DNA from: Niabella sp.
GTDB lineage: Bacteria > Bacteroidota > Bacteroidia > Chitinophagales > Chitinophagaceae
Assembly (NCBI GenBank): GCA_027493055.1
Contig: JAPUDO010000011.1
Location: 59,960 to 123,959, forward strand
Length of the DNA stretch: 64,000 bases
Direction: 5' to 3'
Below the pieces are notes generated by a model, which had not been told where the DNA came from, searched no databases, and saw only the letters and a program-made list of their open reading frames with translations. Below, one piece after another: positions 17,846 through 25,661 of the stretch. Numbering within the stretch: position 1 is the first letter of the stretch; the number at the start of each line of letters is the position of its first letter. The position numbers and the translations under genes were made by a program.

Positions 17846-19165
17846 ATGTCAATTAACATTGTAGATCTTGTAAAAAATTACATTTCACAGGATCTGATCT
17901 CCAAAGCCGGCGCATTTCTTGGAGAAAACGAAGGTGGTATTTCTAAAGCCGTTTCTGGTTTAATACCTTCCATACTGGGAGGTGTTGTGGCTAAAGGTAC
18001 CGGGTCAGAAGCCAATGCGCAGCAGTTGCTGGATGCTGCCAAAGAGGCTAATAACTCGGGCTTATTGGGCAACCTAAGCTCTTTATTTGGTAATGCTGAT
18101 CTGCTGTCCAAAGGTACCGGGTGGTTTAATAGTCTTTTTGGCGGACAGTCCAACTCTATTATTGATACTATTTCAAACTTTTCAGGCATTAAGTCTTCGT
18201 CTTCCAGCTCGCTGATCAGCATGATAACCCCGCTGATTATGGCGCTGCTTGGTAAAAAGGCCCAGGATGATAATTTAACAGCAAACGGATTTTCAGGTTT
18301 CCTGTCCTCTCAAAAAAGCAGTGTGCTAAACGCACTTCCATCAGGTTTAGGTTCTGTTGCTTCTGCGTTAGGTCTTGGTGCTATTGGTAGCGCGGCAAGG
18401 GAAACTGTGGAAGATGTAAAGACTACAGCAGCATCGGCCTATAATTATGCTGAAGGACAGGCAGAAAAAGCGGGTGGCGGTATGAAGTGGTTACTACCCT
18501 TATTATTACTGGCAGCCCTCGCATTTTTGCTTTCATGGATCATGGGTAAAGGATGTAATAAAGGAGAAGGTACTACCGGCGCCGATACTACGGCTACAGC
18601 TCCTGTGGATACAGACAGCGCTACATTAGAAGCAGTAACCGTTTCCGGCACGCTTGATACTACTACGGGTAATTATATTTATAATGTTGGCGCAGATAAA
18701 GAAATTAAGCTGGCAGATGGTACTACTTTATTAGTAGGTGAAAACAGTACAGAAGCCAAACTCTACAATATGCTGAGCGATGCGGCGTTTACCGTGGATA
18801 CCGTTAATAAATCTGCCAATTGGGTGGTGCTGGACCGCGTGTATTTTGAAACAGGCAAATCTGTACTTACCGCAGCCTCTGCTGCGCAGGTAAAAAACAT
18901 TGCTGTTATTCTTAAAAATTTCCCTAATGCTGCCATTAAATTAGGCGGCTATACCGATAATACAGGCGATGCTGCTGTGAATAAAAAAGTATCGCTTGAA
19001 AGGGCTAAAGTGGTAGCAGGCGAATTATTAAAAGCCGGTGCCGCAAAAAAGCAAGTAGCGGAGGCAGAAGGTTACGGACCTGAATTCCCCGTTTGCCCTG
19101 CTAATGACACGCCCGAATGCCAGGCACAAAACAGGAGGGTTGATTTAAAGGTTGCCGTAAAATAA
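17846..19165 (+). CDS. DUF937 and OmpA-domain membrane protein
   Basis: A 439-residue protein in three parts. Residues ~1-150 are a DUF937-type helical domain (MSINIVDLVKNYISQDLISK, GLIPSILGGVV). A transmembrane helix follows at about 212-232 (WLLPLLLLAALAFLLSWIMG). An OmpA-like peptidoglycan-binding domain fills the last ~110 residues, with VYFETGKSVLTAAS, GGYTDNTGD, LSLERAK-like VSLERAKVV and QNRRVDLKV. There is no signal peptide, so the helix presumably anchors the OmpA part in the periplasm. The role is probably envelope integrity. It is flanked by terminators on both sides and so is likely monocistronic. Confidence 0.87.
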   Translation: MSINIVDLVKNYISQDLISKAGAFLGENEGGISKAVSGLIPSILGGVVAKGTGSEANAQQLLDAAKEANNSGLLGNLSSLFGNADLLSKGTGWFNSLFGGQSNSIIDTISNFSGIKSSSSSSLISMITPLIMALLGKKAQDDNLTANGFSGFLSSQKSSVLNALPSGLGSVASALGLGAIGSAARETVEDVKTTAASAYNYAEGQAEKAGGGMKWLLPLLLLAALAFLLSWIMGKGCNKGEGTTGADTTATAPVDTDSATLEAVTVSGTLDTTTGNYIYNVGADKEIKLADGTTLLVGENSTEAKLYNMLSDAAFTVDTVNKSANWVVLDRVYFETGKSVLTAASAAQVKNIAVILKNFPNAAIKLGGYTDNTGDAAVNKKVSLERAKVVAGELLKAGAAKKQVAEAEGYGPEFPVCPANDTPECQAQNRRVDLKVAVK

Positions 19166-19188
19166 ATTACAATAATGCTTACTTAAAG

Positions 19189-19213
19189 AACCGTCTCATG
19201 AGGCGGTTTTTTG
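19189..19213 (+). terminator. Intrinsic terminator after the OmpA-domain gene
   Basis: Stem AACCGTCTC with GAGGCGGTT (one G-U pair, very short loop) followed by TTTTTTG. It lies about 23 bases after the stop codon. Confidence 0.85.
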
Positions 19214-19282
19214 TTTGTGTACGATTTACGAATCAGGAGAAAGGCAGGGATACAGATTCAATAGTTATCTTTGGTAATAATA

Positions 19283-20320
19283 ATGAGCAACCCAAATTTG
19301 AATAAAGAGAAGCAGGGCCTGAATGCTGCGGAACGTGAGTTTGAGAATACCATCCGCCCGGGGCAGATAAAGGAATTTGCAGGACAACCGCAGCTGATTG
19401 AAAACCTTACCATCTTTATTAAAGCCGCTAAAATCCGCGGTGAAGCATTGGATCATGTACTTTTTCATGGCCCTCCCGGTCTGGGGAAAACCACCCTGTC
19501 GCGCATTGTAGCCAATGAACTGGGCGTTAACATAAAAGAAACCAGCGGCCCTGTGATTGAAAAGCCCGGAGATCTGGCCGGCCTGCTTACCTCGCTGGAA
19601 CCTAATGATGTATTGTTCATTGATGAAATACACCGGTTAAGTACGGTGGTGGAAGAATACCTGTATGCAGCAATGGAAGATTACAGGCTCGATATTTTAA
19701 TAGACAGTGGCCCCAATGCCCGTAGTATTCAGCTATCATTGAATCCGTTTACTTTAATAGGAGCAACAACAAGAAGCGGCCTGCTTACAGCGCCTTTGCT
19801 TTCAAGGTTTGCCATCAAATCGCGCCTGGAATATTATTCTGCGGAAGTATTGCAGAAGATTGTATTGCGGGCTGCCCGTATCCTGGAAGTTACCATATCA
19901 GTAGATGCTGCAAAAGAGATCGCCAAGCGCAGCCGTGCTACGCCACGTATTGCCAACGGCCTGCTGCGCCGGGTAAGGGATTTTGCACAGGTATTGAATG
20001 ATGGTGAGATTGACCTGGGCATAACCCAGCACGCCCTGAAGGCATTGAACGTGGATGAATACGGGCTGGACGATATGGACAACCGCATTCTCCTTGCTAT
20101 TATTGAAAAATTTAAAGGCGGCCCGGTAGGTATTACTACTATTGCTACTGCTGTTGGCGAGGAAGCCGGTACATTGGAAGAAGTGTATGAACCGTTTTTA
20201 ATACAGGAAGGTTTTTTACAGCGTACCCCACGCGGCAGGGAAGTTACGCATAAGGCTTACGAGCATTTGGGCAAGAAGCCTGGCCGTGGAGGGCCTCAAA
20301 GCCTGGAGCTTAATTTTTAA
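19283..20320 (+). CDS. ruvB: Holliday junction helicase RuvB
   Basis: The motor of the RuvABC branch-migration complex, an AAA+ ATPase of 345 residues from ATG 19283. The open frame begins at a TTG 12 bases earlier, but MSNPNLN fits the family better. Walker A is GPPGLGKTT at 63-71, Walker B/DEIH near 113-116, and sensor regions and the C-terminal winged helix ([30 protein letters not shown]) are present. A TATCTTTG box at 19266-19273 ends nine bases before the ATG, so the mRNA leader would be only a few bases long. RuvA and RuvC are not nearby. The stop overlaps the convergent Uma2 gene by 4 bases. Confidence 0.96.
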   Translation: MSNPNLNKEKQGLNAAEREFENTIRPGQIKEFAGQPQLIENLTIFIKAAKIRGEALDHVLFHGPPGLGKTTLSRIVANELGVNIKETSGPVIEKPGDLAGLLTSLEPNDVLFIDEIHRLSTVVEEYLYAAMEDYRLDILIDSGPNARSIQLSLNPFTLIGATTRSGLLTAPLLSRFAIKSRLEYYSAEVLQKIVLRAARILEVTISVDAAKEIAKRSRATPRIANGLLRRVRDFAQVLNDGEIDLGITQHALKALNVDEYGLDDMDNRILLAIIEKFKGGPVGITTIATAVGEEAGTLEEVYEPFLIQEGFLQRTPRGREVTHKAYEHLGKKPGRGGPQSLELNF

Positions 20321-20916
20321 ACCGGCAGCCGGGTACCCTTGTAAATATCCCGGAGGTAAATGGAGACATCAATAGCTTTAATGATTAAAGCATCTTCAAG
20401 TGTTTTGTACTCTTCCAGTTCCCAATGTGCGTGGGCATTTAGCCTGAAAACTTCTATGTTTACTGATTCGGAATCAACCAGGATATATTCTTTCAGGGAA
20501 GGGATGTCCCTGTACAGCTTAAATTTCTCTCCGCGGTCATAATTTTTTGTTGAAGGGGATAAAATTTCAATGAGTATAACAGGCAGCATGGCAGTATCTT
20601 CATCTTCCTGCGAAGGAGTAATATCGCCGCAGATAACCGAAATATCGGGATAGGTGAATAAGGTGTTTTCAGGAATATGGATGCGCATATCGCTGCCATA
20701 AGGTTGGCAGGAGTTGCCATCCAAAGCTATAAAAAGTCTCCCCTGTACATTTTTCGAAATAATATTATGCCTTGCACCTGCTCCTGCCATAGCAAAAATT
20801 TCTCCCCTGAAAAATTCGTGCTTTGTAACCGATGCTTTCTCCATGTCAAGGTATTCTGCCACGGTGTAAAAAGCTTTTTGATAGGTCGGCTCTGGTTCAT
20901 TCAATATGTTATCCAT
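20317..20916 (-). CDS. Uma2 family (DUF820) putative nuclease
   Basis: A 199-residue protein of the Uma2 family, a PD-(D/E)XK-fold group found in many copies in cyanobacteria and some Bacteroidota. Family segments are [42 protein letters not shown] (with the conserved Asp), [19 protein letters not shown] (Glu and Lys of the core) and [16 protein letters not shown]. Nuclease activity has not been generally demonstrated for these proteins. The gene is convergent with ruvB with a 4-base overlap. A repeat-rich spacer lies upstream. Confidence 0.87.
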   Translation of the reverse strand: MDNILNEPEPTYQKAFYTVAEYLDMEKASVTKHEFFRGEIFAMAGAGARHNIISKNVQGRLFIALDGNSCQPYGSDMRIHIPENTLFTYPDISVICGDITPSQEDEDTAMLPVILIEILSPSTKNYDRGEKFKLYRDIPSLKEYILVDSESVNIEVFRLNAHAHWELEEYKTLEDALIIKAIDVSIYLRDIYKGTRLPV

Positions 20917-21534
20917 ATATGCAATTTACGATTTTTTTGCAGGCAGTTGCCTGGCGTGTTTTTTAGCATCAGGGTGGACGCAAATCTAAACGTATCGCTG
21001 CTATGCGGCTCTTAGGGATGTTTACTTTCAGGCTTATTAATATAATCGCCGCTCTGCGGCTGAATGGGAGTCTTTATCTTACCGCATAGCGGTAACCCAT
21101 TTATATAAAGATGTTAATTCCGTTTTTAAAAGAACAGCAGAGTTGTTCAATGTTTTTTGAAGGTTTAGTATATTGTCGCTCCTCTGCGGCTGAGTTGGAG
21201 TCTTTATCTTACCGCATAACGGTAACCCATTTATATAAAGATGTTAATTCCGTTTTTAAAAGAACAGCAGAGTTGTTCAATGTTTTTTGAAGGTTTAGTA
21301 TATTGTCGCTCCTCTGCGGCTGAGTTGGAGTCTTTATCTTACCGCATAGCGGTAACCCATTTATAGAAGATGTTAATTCCCCGGTTAAAAGCGCTGCGGT
21401 AGCTGCGCAATGTTGCTCTGGTATTTAAGGAAATAAATTTGTATGCCCGCCCTGTTTTTAACATATATATTGTAACAAAAATATCCGCCTTTTGGACGGA
21501 TACTCTTGATATTACTTACGTATAAAATAGTAGG
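20917..21534. other. Gene-free spacer dominated by a tandem repeat
   Basis: No gene is supported in these 618 bases. Positions about 21041-21420 hold three tandem copies of a 130-bp unit, described separately. A partial relative of the unit's head (TCGCTGCTATGCGGCT) lies at about 20994-21010. The remainder is ordinary AT-rich DNA next to the asd stop codon. Confidence 0.6.
21041..21420. repeat. Three tandem copies of a 130-bp unit
   Basis: Identical words recur exactly 130 bases apart: CTCTGCGGC at 21052, 21182 and 21312, and TATTGTCGCTCC at 21171 and 21301. Copies two and three are almost identical over their first 70 bases. The third diverges after about 21365. Each unit carries the hairpin TTACCGC-ATA-GCGGTAA (ATAACGGT in copy two) and a GCxGCTCTGCGGC element. 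No open frame crosses the units convincingly. Confidence 0.85.
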
Positions 21535-22542
21535 TTACACGAGATTATTTGCTACAAGATATTCTGCAATCTGTACGGCATTGGTAGCAGCACCCTTGCG
21601 CAGGTTATCGCTTACCACCCACATATTTAAAGTTTTAGGCTGGGTTTCATCTCTGCGGATGCGCCCTACAAATACTTCATCTTTTTCATGTGCATCCATG
21701 GGCATGGGATATTGCTGGCTGGCCAGGTCATCCACCACTACTATTCCCGGCGAGCTTTCCAGCAGGTCCCTGACTTCTGCCAGATCAAACTCATTTTCAA
21801 ATTCAATATTCACGCTTTCACTGTGGCCGCCCATTACAGGTATGCGCACTGTGGTAGCCGTAACTTTAATGTTATCATCCCTCATGATCTTTTTGGTTTC
21901 ATTCACCATTTTCATTTCTTCTTTGGTGTAACCATTATCTGTAAATACATCAATCTGGGGAATCACATTCAGGTCAATAGGGTATTTATAAGCCATAGGA
22001 TATTCGGCTTCTTTTCCTTCTACCGATTTGGTCCTTTCCCCCATTAGCTGGTCAACCGCTTTTACACCGGTCCCTGTTACACTTTGATAAGTGGAAACCA
22101 CTACCCTTTTTATTTTATACTGCTTGTGCAAGGGAGCCAGCGCTACTACCATTTGTATGGTAGAGCAATTGGGATTGGCTATAATTTTATCGTTGGTAGT
22201 TAAAACATCTGCATTAATCTCTGGTACCACCAAAGGTTTGGCGGGGTCCATTCTCCAGGCAGAGGAGTTATCTACTACTGTAATTCCTGCAGCAGCAAAC
22301 TGAGGTGCCCACTCTGTAGACGTACTGCCTCCTGCCGAAAATAAAGCTACAGCCGGTTTGGCGGTAATAGCATCGGCCATGCTTACCACTTTATATTTTT
22401 TACCTTTAAACTCCACTTCTTTTCCCACACTTCTTTCAGATGCTACGGGAATAAGCTCCGTAACAGGAAAATTTCTTTCGGCCAGTACCTGTAACATTTT
22501 GGTGCCTACAAGGCCGGTAGCGCCCACAACTGCAACTTTCAT
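21535..22542 (-). CDS. asd: Aspartate-semialdehyde dehydrogenase
   Basis: A 335-residue NADP-dependent enzyme making aspartate semialdehyde, the branch point to lysine (and meso-diaminopimelate), threonine, isoleucine and methionine. It has the N-terminal Rossmann motif VGATGLVGTKM, the catalytic Cys126 in ANPNCSTIQ, and GGHSESVNIEF with the substrate-site residues. It is of normal length and starts MKVAVVGATG. About 190 bases upstream is a canonical promoter. Between promoter and gene lie a short Lys/Thr/Ile-rich open frame, an intrinsic terminator and a REP-like palindrome, so the gene is very likely controlled by transcription attenuation. Confidence 0.96.
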   Translation of the reverse strand: MKVAVVGATGLVGTKMLQVLAERNFPVTELIPVASERSVGKEVEFKGKKYKVVSMADAITAKPAVALFSAGGSTSTEWAPQFAAAGITVVDNSSAWRMDPAKPLVVPEINADVLTTNDKIIANPNCSTIQMVVALAPLHKQYKIKRVVVSTYQSVTGTGVKAVDQLMGERTKSVEGKEAEYPMAYKYPIDLNVIPQIDVFTDNGYTKEEMKMVNETKKIMRDDNIKVTATTVRIPVMGGHSESVNIEFENEFDLAEVRDLLESSPGIVVVDDLASQQYPMPMDAHEKDEVFVGRIRRDETQPKTLNMWVVSDNLRKGAATNAVQIAEYLVANNLV

Positions 22543-22573
22543 TTTTTTCTGTTTTAATATTTAAAGTTTTATT

Positions 22574-22605
22574 CTCACCCTCTCCTTTGGAGAGAGAAGG
22601 GTGAG
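22574..22605. repeat. REP-like palindrome in the asd leader
   Basis: CTCACCC (22574-22580) pairs with GGGTGAG (22599-22605), with an inner TCTCC-TTT-GGAGA stem. It lies between the attenuator U-tract and the asd start codon, and belongs to the same family as the leuS and 41.3-41.7 kb palindromes. Confidence 0.75.
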
Positions 22606-22608
22606 GCC

Positions 22609-22638
22609 AAAAAAAACCTTCCGTTTGTACGGAAGGCC
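22609..22638 (-). terminator. Attenuator terminator in the asd leader
   Basis: On the minus strand the RNA reads CCUUCCGU (22636-22629), a 4-base loop, ACGGAAGG (22624-22617), then eight U (22616-22609). It is a perfect 8-bp stem with a U-tract, located about 67 bases upstream of the asd ATG and after the promoter, so it must be read through for asd expression. Confidence 0.9.
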
Positions 22639-22683
22639 TGTTTAAAAAATTTTATGTCTGCACACAAAAACCACAACCTTCCG

Positions 22684-22725
22684 CTAAGGATGTTTCTTAA
22701 TCTTTGTATGTTTCTTTATTGTCAT
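22684..22725 (-). CDS. Leader peptide of the asd attenuator
   Basis: A 13-codon open frame with its own ATG (complement of 22723-22725) and TAG stop, encoding MTIKKHTKIKKHP. Five codons are Lys, two Thr and two Ile, all end products of the aspartate pathway that asd feeds. It begins seven bases after a canonical -7 box. Directly after the stop is CGGAAGGUU, complementary to the CCUUCCG arm of the downstream terminator. Ribosome release at the stop would cover this segment and let the terminator form. Stalling at Lys, Thr or Ile codons would leave it free to form an antiterminator. It is too short to be found by ordinary gene callers. Confidence 0.8.
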   Translation of the reverse strand: MTIKKHTKIKKHP

Positions 22726-22732
22726 CGGGCTG

Positions 22733-22763
22733 CAAAAATAGAGCGATGATTTAAATCAACAAA
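22733..22763 (-). promoter_or_regulatory. Canonical Bacteroidota promoter for the asd leader
   Basis: On the minus strand, TTTG (22763-22760), a 19-base spacer and TATTTTTG (22740-22733) match the Bacteroidota -33 TTTG and -7 TAnnTTTG elements exactly. The predicted transcript starts only a few bases before the leader-peptide ATG. Confidence 0.8.
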
Positions 22764-22917
22764 AAATTTTTTTATTCATTAGTAATGCTGTGTCAATGTT
22801 GTTTATTTAAGATGTTGGTGATAACACCAATATTGGCGGAATTATCACCCGCAACTACACTGAAACGTTAAGTAAAACGGTATTAAATGCTGTATGGCAG
22901 CTCTCTTCTTTATATTA

Positions 22918-23847
22918 TTACACTACCGTAGGAATGATGGCATTGTTGAACTCATATTGCGTACCAAACAGCGCATCTGTTTCCATACAGGCCTGCCTGC
23001 TTAAAGACGCTCCATAACTCCTTGAAGCCGGGGTCATATACCCGAATTTGCGTGATACAACTGTTTTGATGGTGGTAACAAAATCTTCTCCTATGGTGTA
23101 AATAGATGAATATTTGCCAATAAGTTGCTGTATTTCAGCTACTTTTTCCAAATGGCCGTCGTTGAAGGTGTCTATAGCCTGTACAAACAGTTCGGGAACA
23201 ATATTATTAAGCCCCGAAATAACACCAGATCCTCCGGAGAGCAAATTGGGTATAAAATACTCATCAAAGCCGGAAAGTACCTGGAAATCTGGCCTTATGG
23301 CTTTCACTTCCCGGATAATGGCACGGGTATGAGATAAAGTATCTACAGTATCTTTTATTCCCACAAAGTTGGGCATTTCTGCGGCCAGTGCCGCAACCAG
23401 TTTGGCATCCAGGCTACATCCTGTGCGGGCCGGAAAGTTATAGGCCAGCCATTTGCCCTCTATGGCGCTTCCTATTTGCAGGTAGTATTCAAACATTTGG
23501 TTGTACGTTTGGCCAAAGTAGTAATGAGGAAGAAACATTACTGCATCATACCCAACGGTATAGGCCCTGTCTGCCAACTGTTTCAGATCGTCTATGCATG
23601 TGGAAGATACATTCGCTACCAAAGGTATATCGGTCATATTCCTGGCTTCGTGTATCAGTTGTAACTTTTCATTCTGGTTAAGCGAAGTAAACTCGCCAAT
23701 GCTTCCCATAATAAGGATTACATCTGTACCGGCATCTGTAATTCTGCATAAATGCTTTTCCAATGCCCTGAAATCTAATTTGCCGTTTGTAGTAAATGGT
23801 GTTACTGAAGGACACCATGCACCGGAGAAGATAGACTTTTTATTCAT
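22918..23847 (-). CDS. DapA-family aldolase/lyase
   Basis: A class I aldolase-like TIM barrel of the dihydrodipicolinate synthase / N-acetylneuraminate lyase family, about 309 residues from the in-frame ATG at 23847 (MNKKSIFSGAWCPSVTPF). A longer frame starts at 23877. Expected active-site features are the Schiff-base Lys in FVGIKDTVDTL and the Tyr in LAYNFPARTG, where true DapA usually has YNVPGRTG. MGSIGEFTSL replaces the usual GTTGE-type motif. These differences suggest a catabolic lyase or dehydratase rather than the lysine enzyme, so I give no gene symbol. It lies on the same strand upstream of asd but has a separate promoter region. Confidence 0.82.
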   Translation of the reverse strand: MNKKSIFSGAWCPSVTPFTTNGKLDFRALEKHLCRITDAGTDVILIMGSIGEFTSLNQNEKLQLIHEARNMTDIPLVANVSSTCIDDLKQLADRAYTVGYDAVMFLPHYYFGQTYNQMFEYYLQIGSAIEGKWLAYNFPARTGCSLDAKLVAALAAEMPNFVGIKDTVDTLSHTRAIIREVKAIRPDFQVLSGFDEYFIPNLLSGGSGVISGLNNIVPELFVQAIDTFNDGHLEKVAEIQQLIGKYSSIYTIGEDFVTTIKTVVSRKFGYMTPASRSYGASLSRQACMETDALFGTQYEFNNAIIPTVV

Positions 23848-24041
23848 CTGTAACGTATTATTTTCCTGTAAAAACAATGAGCAAAGTACTCAGGGTTTGA
23901 TAATGGCCGCCTAATTTGTGTCAGCAATAAGGATGATTGTCATCAGAAAATAAAGTAGGGAGGTGTTACAGTCTGGTTATGCCAAAAACTCCCGCATACA
24001 TTGCTGCTGCCGGGAGCTGTGTTGAACTAATCAACGATCCC

Positions 24042-24344
24042 CTATTTTGCCTTTACAGGAATAATATCTGAACGCCTCGATGCACCAGCCTTGTTGGTGA
24101 GAAACCACATAATAGTAAAGGACGGAATAAAGTCCATGCCGGGCATAGCCTCTTCTATAAAGTTAAAAATACCACCCAGCACTCCTTTGGTGCCACCAAA
24201 TGTTTTAGCAAAAATGATGGCTGAAACAGGTGCCCAGATCACATCCGAGAATTCCCCTATACCCGGGATGGCAAAGGATAACATGCCTATAGCATCCATA
24301 AGCATACAAAACAATAATGACGGTGATTTCTGGATATTGTTCAT
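24042..24344 (-). CDS. Small conserved membrane protein
   Basis: A 100-residue protein with about three hydrophobic segments (LLFCMLMDAIGMLSFAIPGI, VIWAPVSAIIFAKTF, FIPSFTIMWFLTN). It contains the phrases PGIGEFSDVIWAPVSA and FNFIEEAMPG, which I have seen in small Bacteroidota membrane proteins of unknown role. The length, hydrophobic pattern and charge ending (SDIIPVKAK) support a real gene. An overlapping antisense frame on the plus strand is considered a shadow. Confidence 0.7.
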   Translation of the reverse strand: MNNIQKSPSLLFCMLMDAIGMLSFAIPGIGEFSDVIWAPVSAIIFAKTFGGTKGVLGGIFNFIEEAMPGMDFIPSFTIMWFLTNKAGASRRSDIIPVKAK

Positions 24345-24436
24345 TTTTTATTTGTTTGTATTAATGATACCAAATGCCGTGCAAACGTTGTATGGTAAAG
24401 CTTCATTTTACCGGAGTTTTCACCGCTTTTACCGAT

Positions 24437-24474
24437 AACAAAAACGGCCTTCGCTGTATTGTGAAAGCCGTTCT
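24437..24474 (-). terminator. Intrinsic terminator after the PfkB kinase gene
   Basis: Minus-strand RNA: AACGGC (24472-24467) pairs with GCCGUU (24448-24443), with an inner UUC/GAA extension, followed by UUUGUU. It lies about 22 bases beyond the kinase stop. Confidence 0.75.
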
Positions 24475-24495
24475 TGTTATAAATACCTGTAATTC

Positions 24496-25416
24496 TTATA
24501 GTTCCGTTTGGTAGTGGGTAAGCTCTTTAAATTGCTGTAAACGGTCATGAATATCTTCTTTTGCGATCTCTTTTAACCGTGTGGTGCCAAATTTTTCTAC
24601 ACAGAAGCTGGCCAATGCACTACCTGCAATGATGGCGGCTTTCATATTTTCAAAAGAGATATCGCCTGTTTTAGCCAGGTAGCCTACAAATCCTCCTGCA
24701 AAACTATCCCCGGCCCCTGTTGGGTCAAATACGTCTTCTAAGGGTAATGCAGGTGCTACAAACACTTTATTCTGGTGAAAAAGTAAAGCGCCGTGCTCTC
24801 CTTTTTTAATAATGAGGTATTTGGGCCCCATTGCAAGGATCTTCTTGGCAGCTTTTACTAAGGAGTATTCGGCTGTAAGCTGACGGGCTTCGCTGTCATT
24901 TACCAGCAGCACATCTATTTTACTGATGGCCTCTTCCAGTTCGGGCAGGGCCACGTCCATCCAGAAATTCATGGTATCCAAAATAATCAGCCTGGGCCGG
25001 GTCTTTAACTGGCTGATAACGCTTAACTGCACAGCCGGCGCCAGGTTGCCCAGCATCAAAAAGTCTGCGCCCTGGTAGCTTTCAGGTATAACCGGCTTAA
25101 AATCGCCCAGTACATTCAGCTCCGTTACCAGCGTATCGCGGGTGTTCATATCTAAATGATATTTACCGGCCCAATAGAATGACTTCCTGTCCTTAACCAC
25201 TTCAACGGCTTCTGTATGCACGCCACGTTTACGCAGCTCCTCCAGCTCTTCCTCGGGGAAGTCATAGCCCACTACCGAAACCTGCTTTACCGGCTGAACA
25301 AAATGGGTTGCTGCATAAGCAATATAGGTTCCGGCGCCGCCAATAATTTTGTTTGATTTTCCAAAAGGGGTTTCAATATCATCAAAGGCCATAGAGCCTA
25401 CTATAATAACAGACAT
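24496..25416 (-). CDS. PfkB-family sugar/nucleoside kinase
   Basis: A 306-residue ribokinase-fold enzyme. The C-terminal anion-hole and catalytic motif DPTGAGDSFAGGFVGYL is intact, and the N-terminal GG-containing motif is present as IIGGAGTYIAYAATHF. A sugar or nucleoside is the likely phosphoryl acceptor, but the sequence does not identify it. The phrases SVVGYDFPEEELEELRKRG and NDSEARQLTAEYS are typical of the group. It lies between rpoN and a small membrane protein gene on the same strand. Confidence 0.88.
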   Translation of the reverse strand: MSVIIVGSMAFDDIETPFGKSNKIIGGAGTYIAYAATHFVQPVKQVSVVGYDFPEEELEELRKRGVHTEAVEVVKDRKSFYWAGKYHLDMNTRDTLVTELNVLGDFKPVIPESYQGADFLMLGNLAPAVQLSVISQLKTRPRLIILDTMNFWMDVALPELEEAISKIDVLLVNDSEARQLTAEYSLVKAAKKILAMGPKYLIIKKGEHGALLFHQNKVFVAPALPLEDVFDPTGAGDSFAGGFVGYLAKTGDISFENMKAAIIAGSALASFCVEKFGTTRLKEIAKEDIHDRLQQFKELTHYQTEL

Positions 25417-25661
25417 AATTTATTTGCGATTTATAATTTTGATTCCTGATTATGGCCGCAAACTTATGCGAAAAGTTCCAGGTTCCAAGTTTCTGGTTTC
25501 AGGTTTGTGCGTTTAAAGTTTAAAAGTTGTTGAAAATGGTTGAAGGTTGTTGAAAAGGTTTAAATCTGTGTGCGATGTACTATTACACTAAATATGGAAC
25601 TTGCAACCAGAAACCGGTAACCAGCAACTGCATCTATAAACTATTAACCACGAACCTCCGG

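Noticed and set aside
21041-21420. Possible CRISPR array
   Set aside because: The period is 130 bp with no short repeat and variable spacer pattern, there are only three units, and no cas genes are nearby.
22918-23847. Assigning the DapA-family gene as the lysine-pathway dapA next to asd
   Set aside because: Active-site neighbours differ from true DapA (YNFPARTG rather than YNVPGRTG, and no GTTGE motif), so only the family is reported.
24091-24438. 115-codon plus-strand frame opposite the small membrane protein
   Set aside because: The minus-strand frame has membrane segments and family-like phrases; the antisense frame does not.
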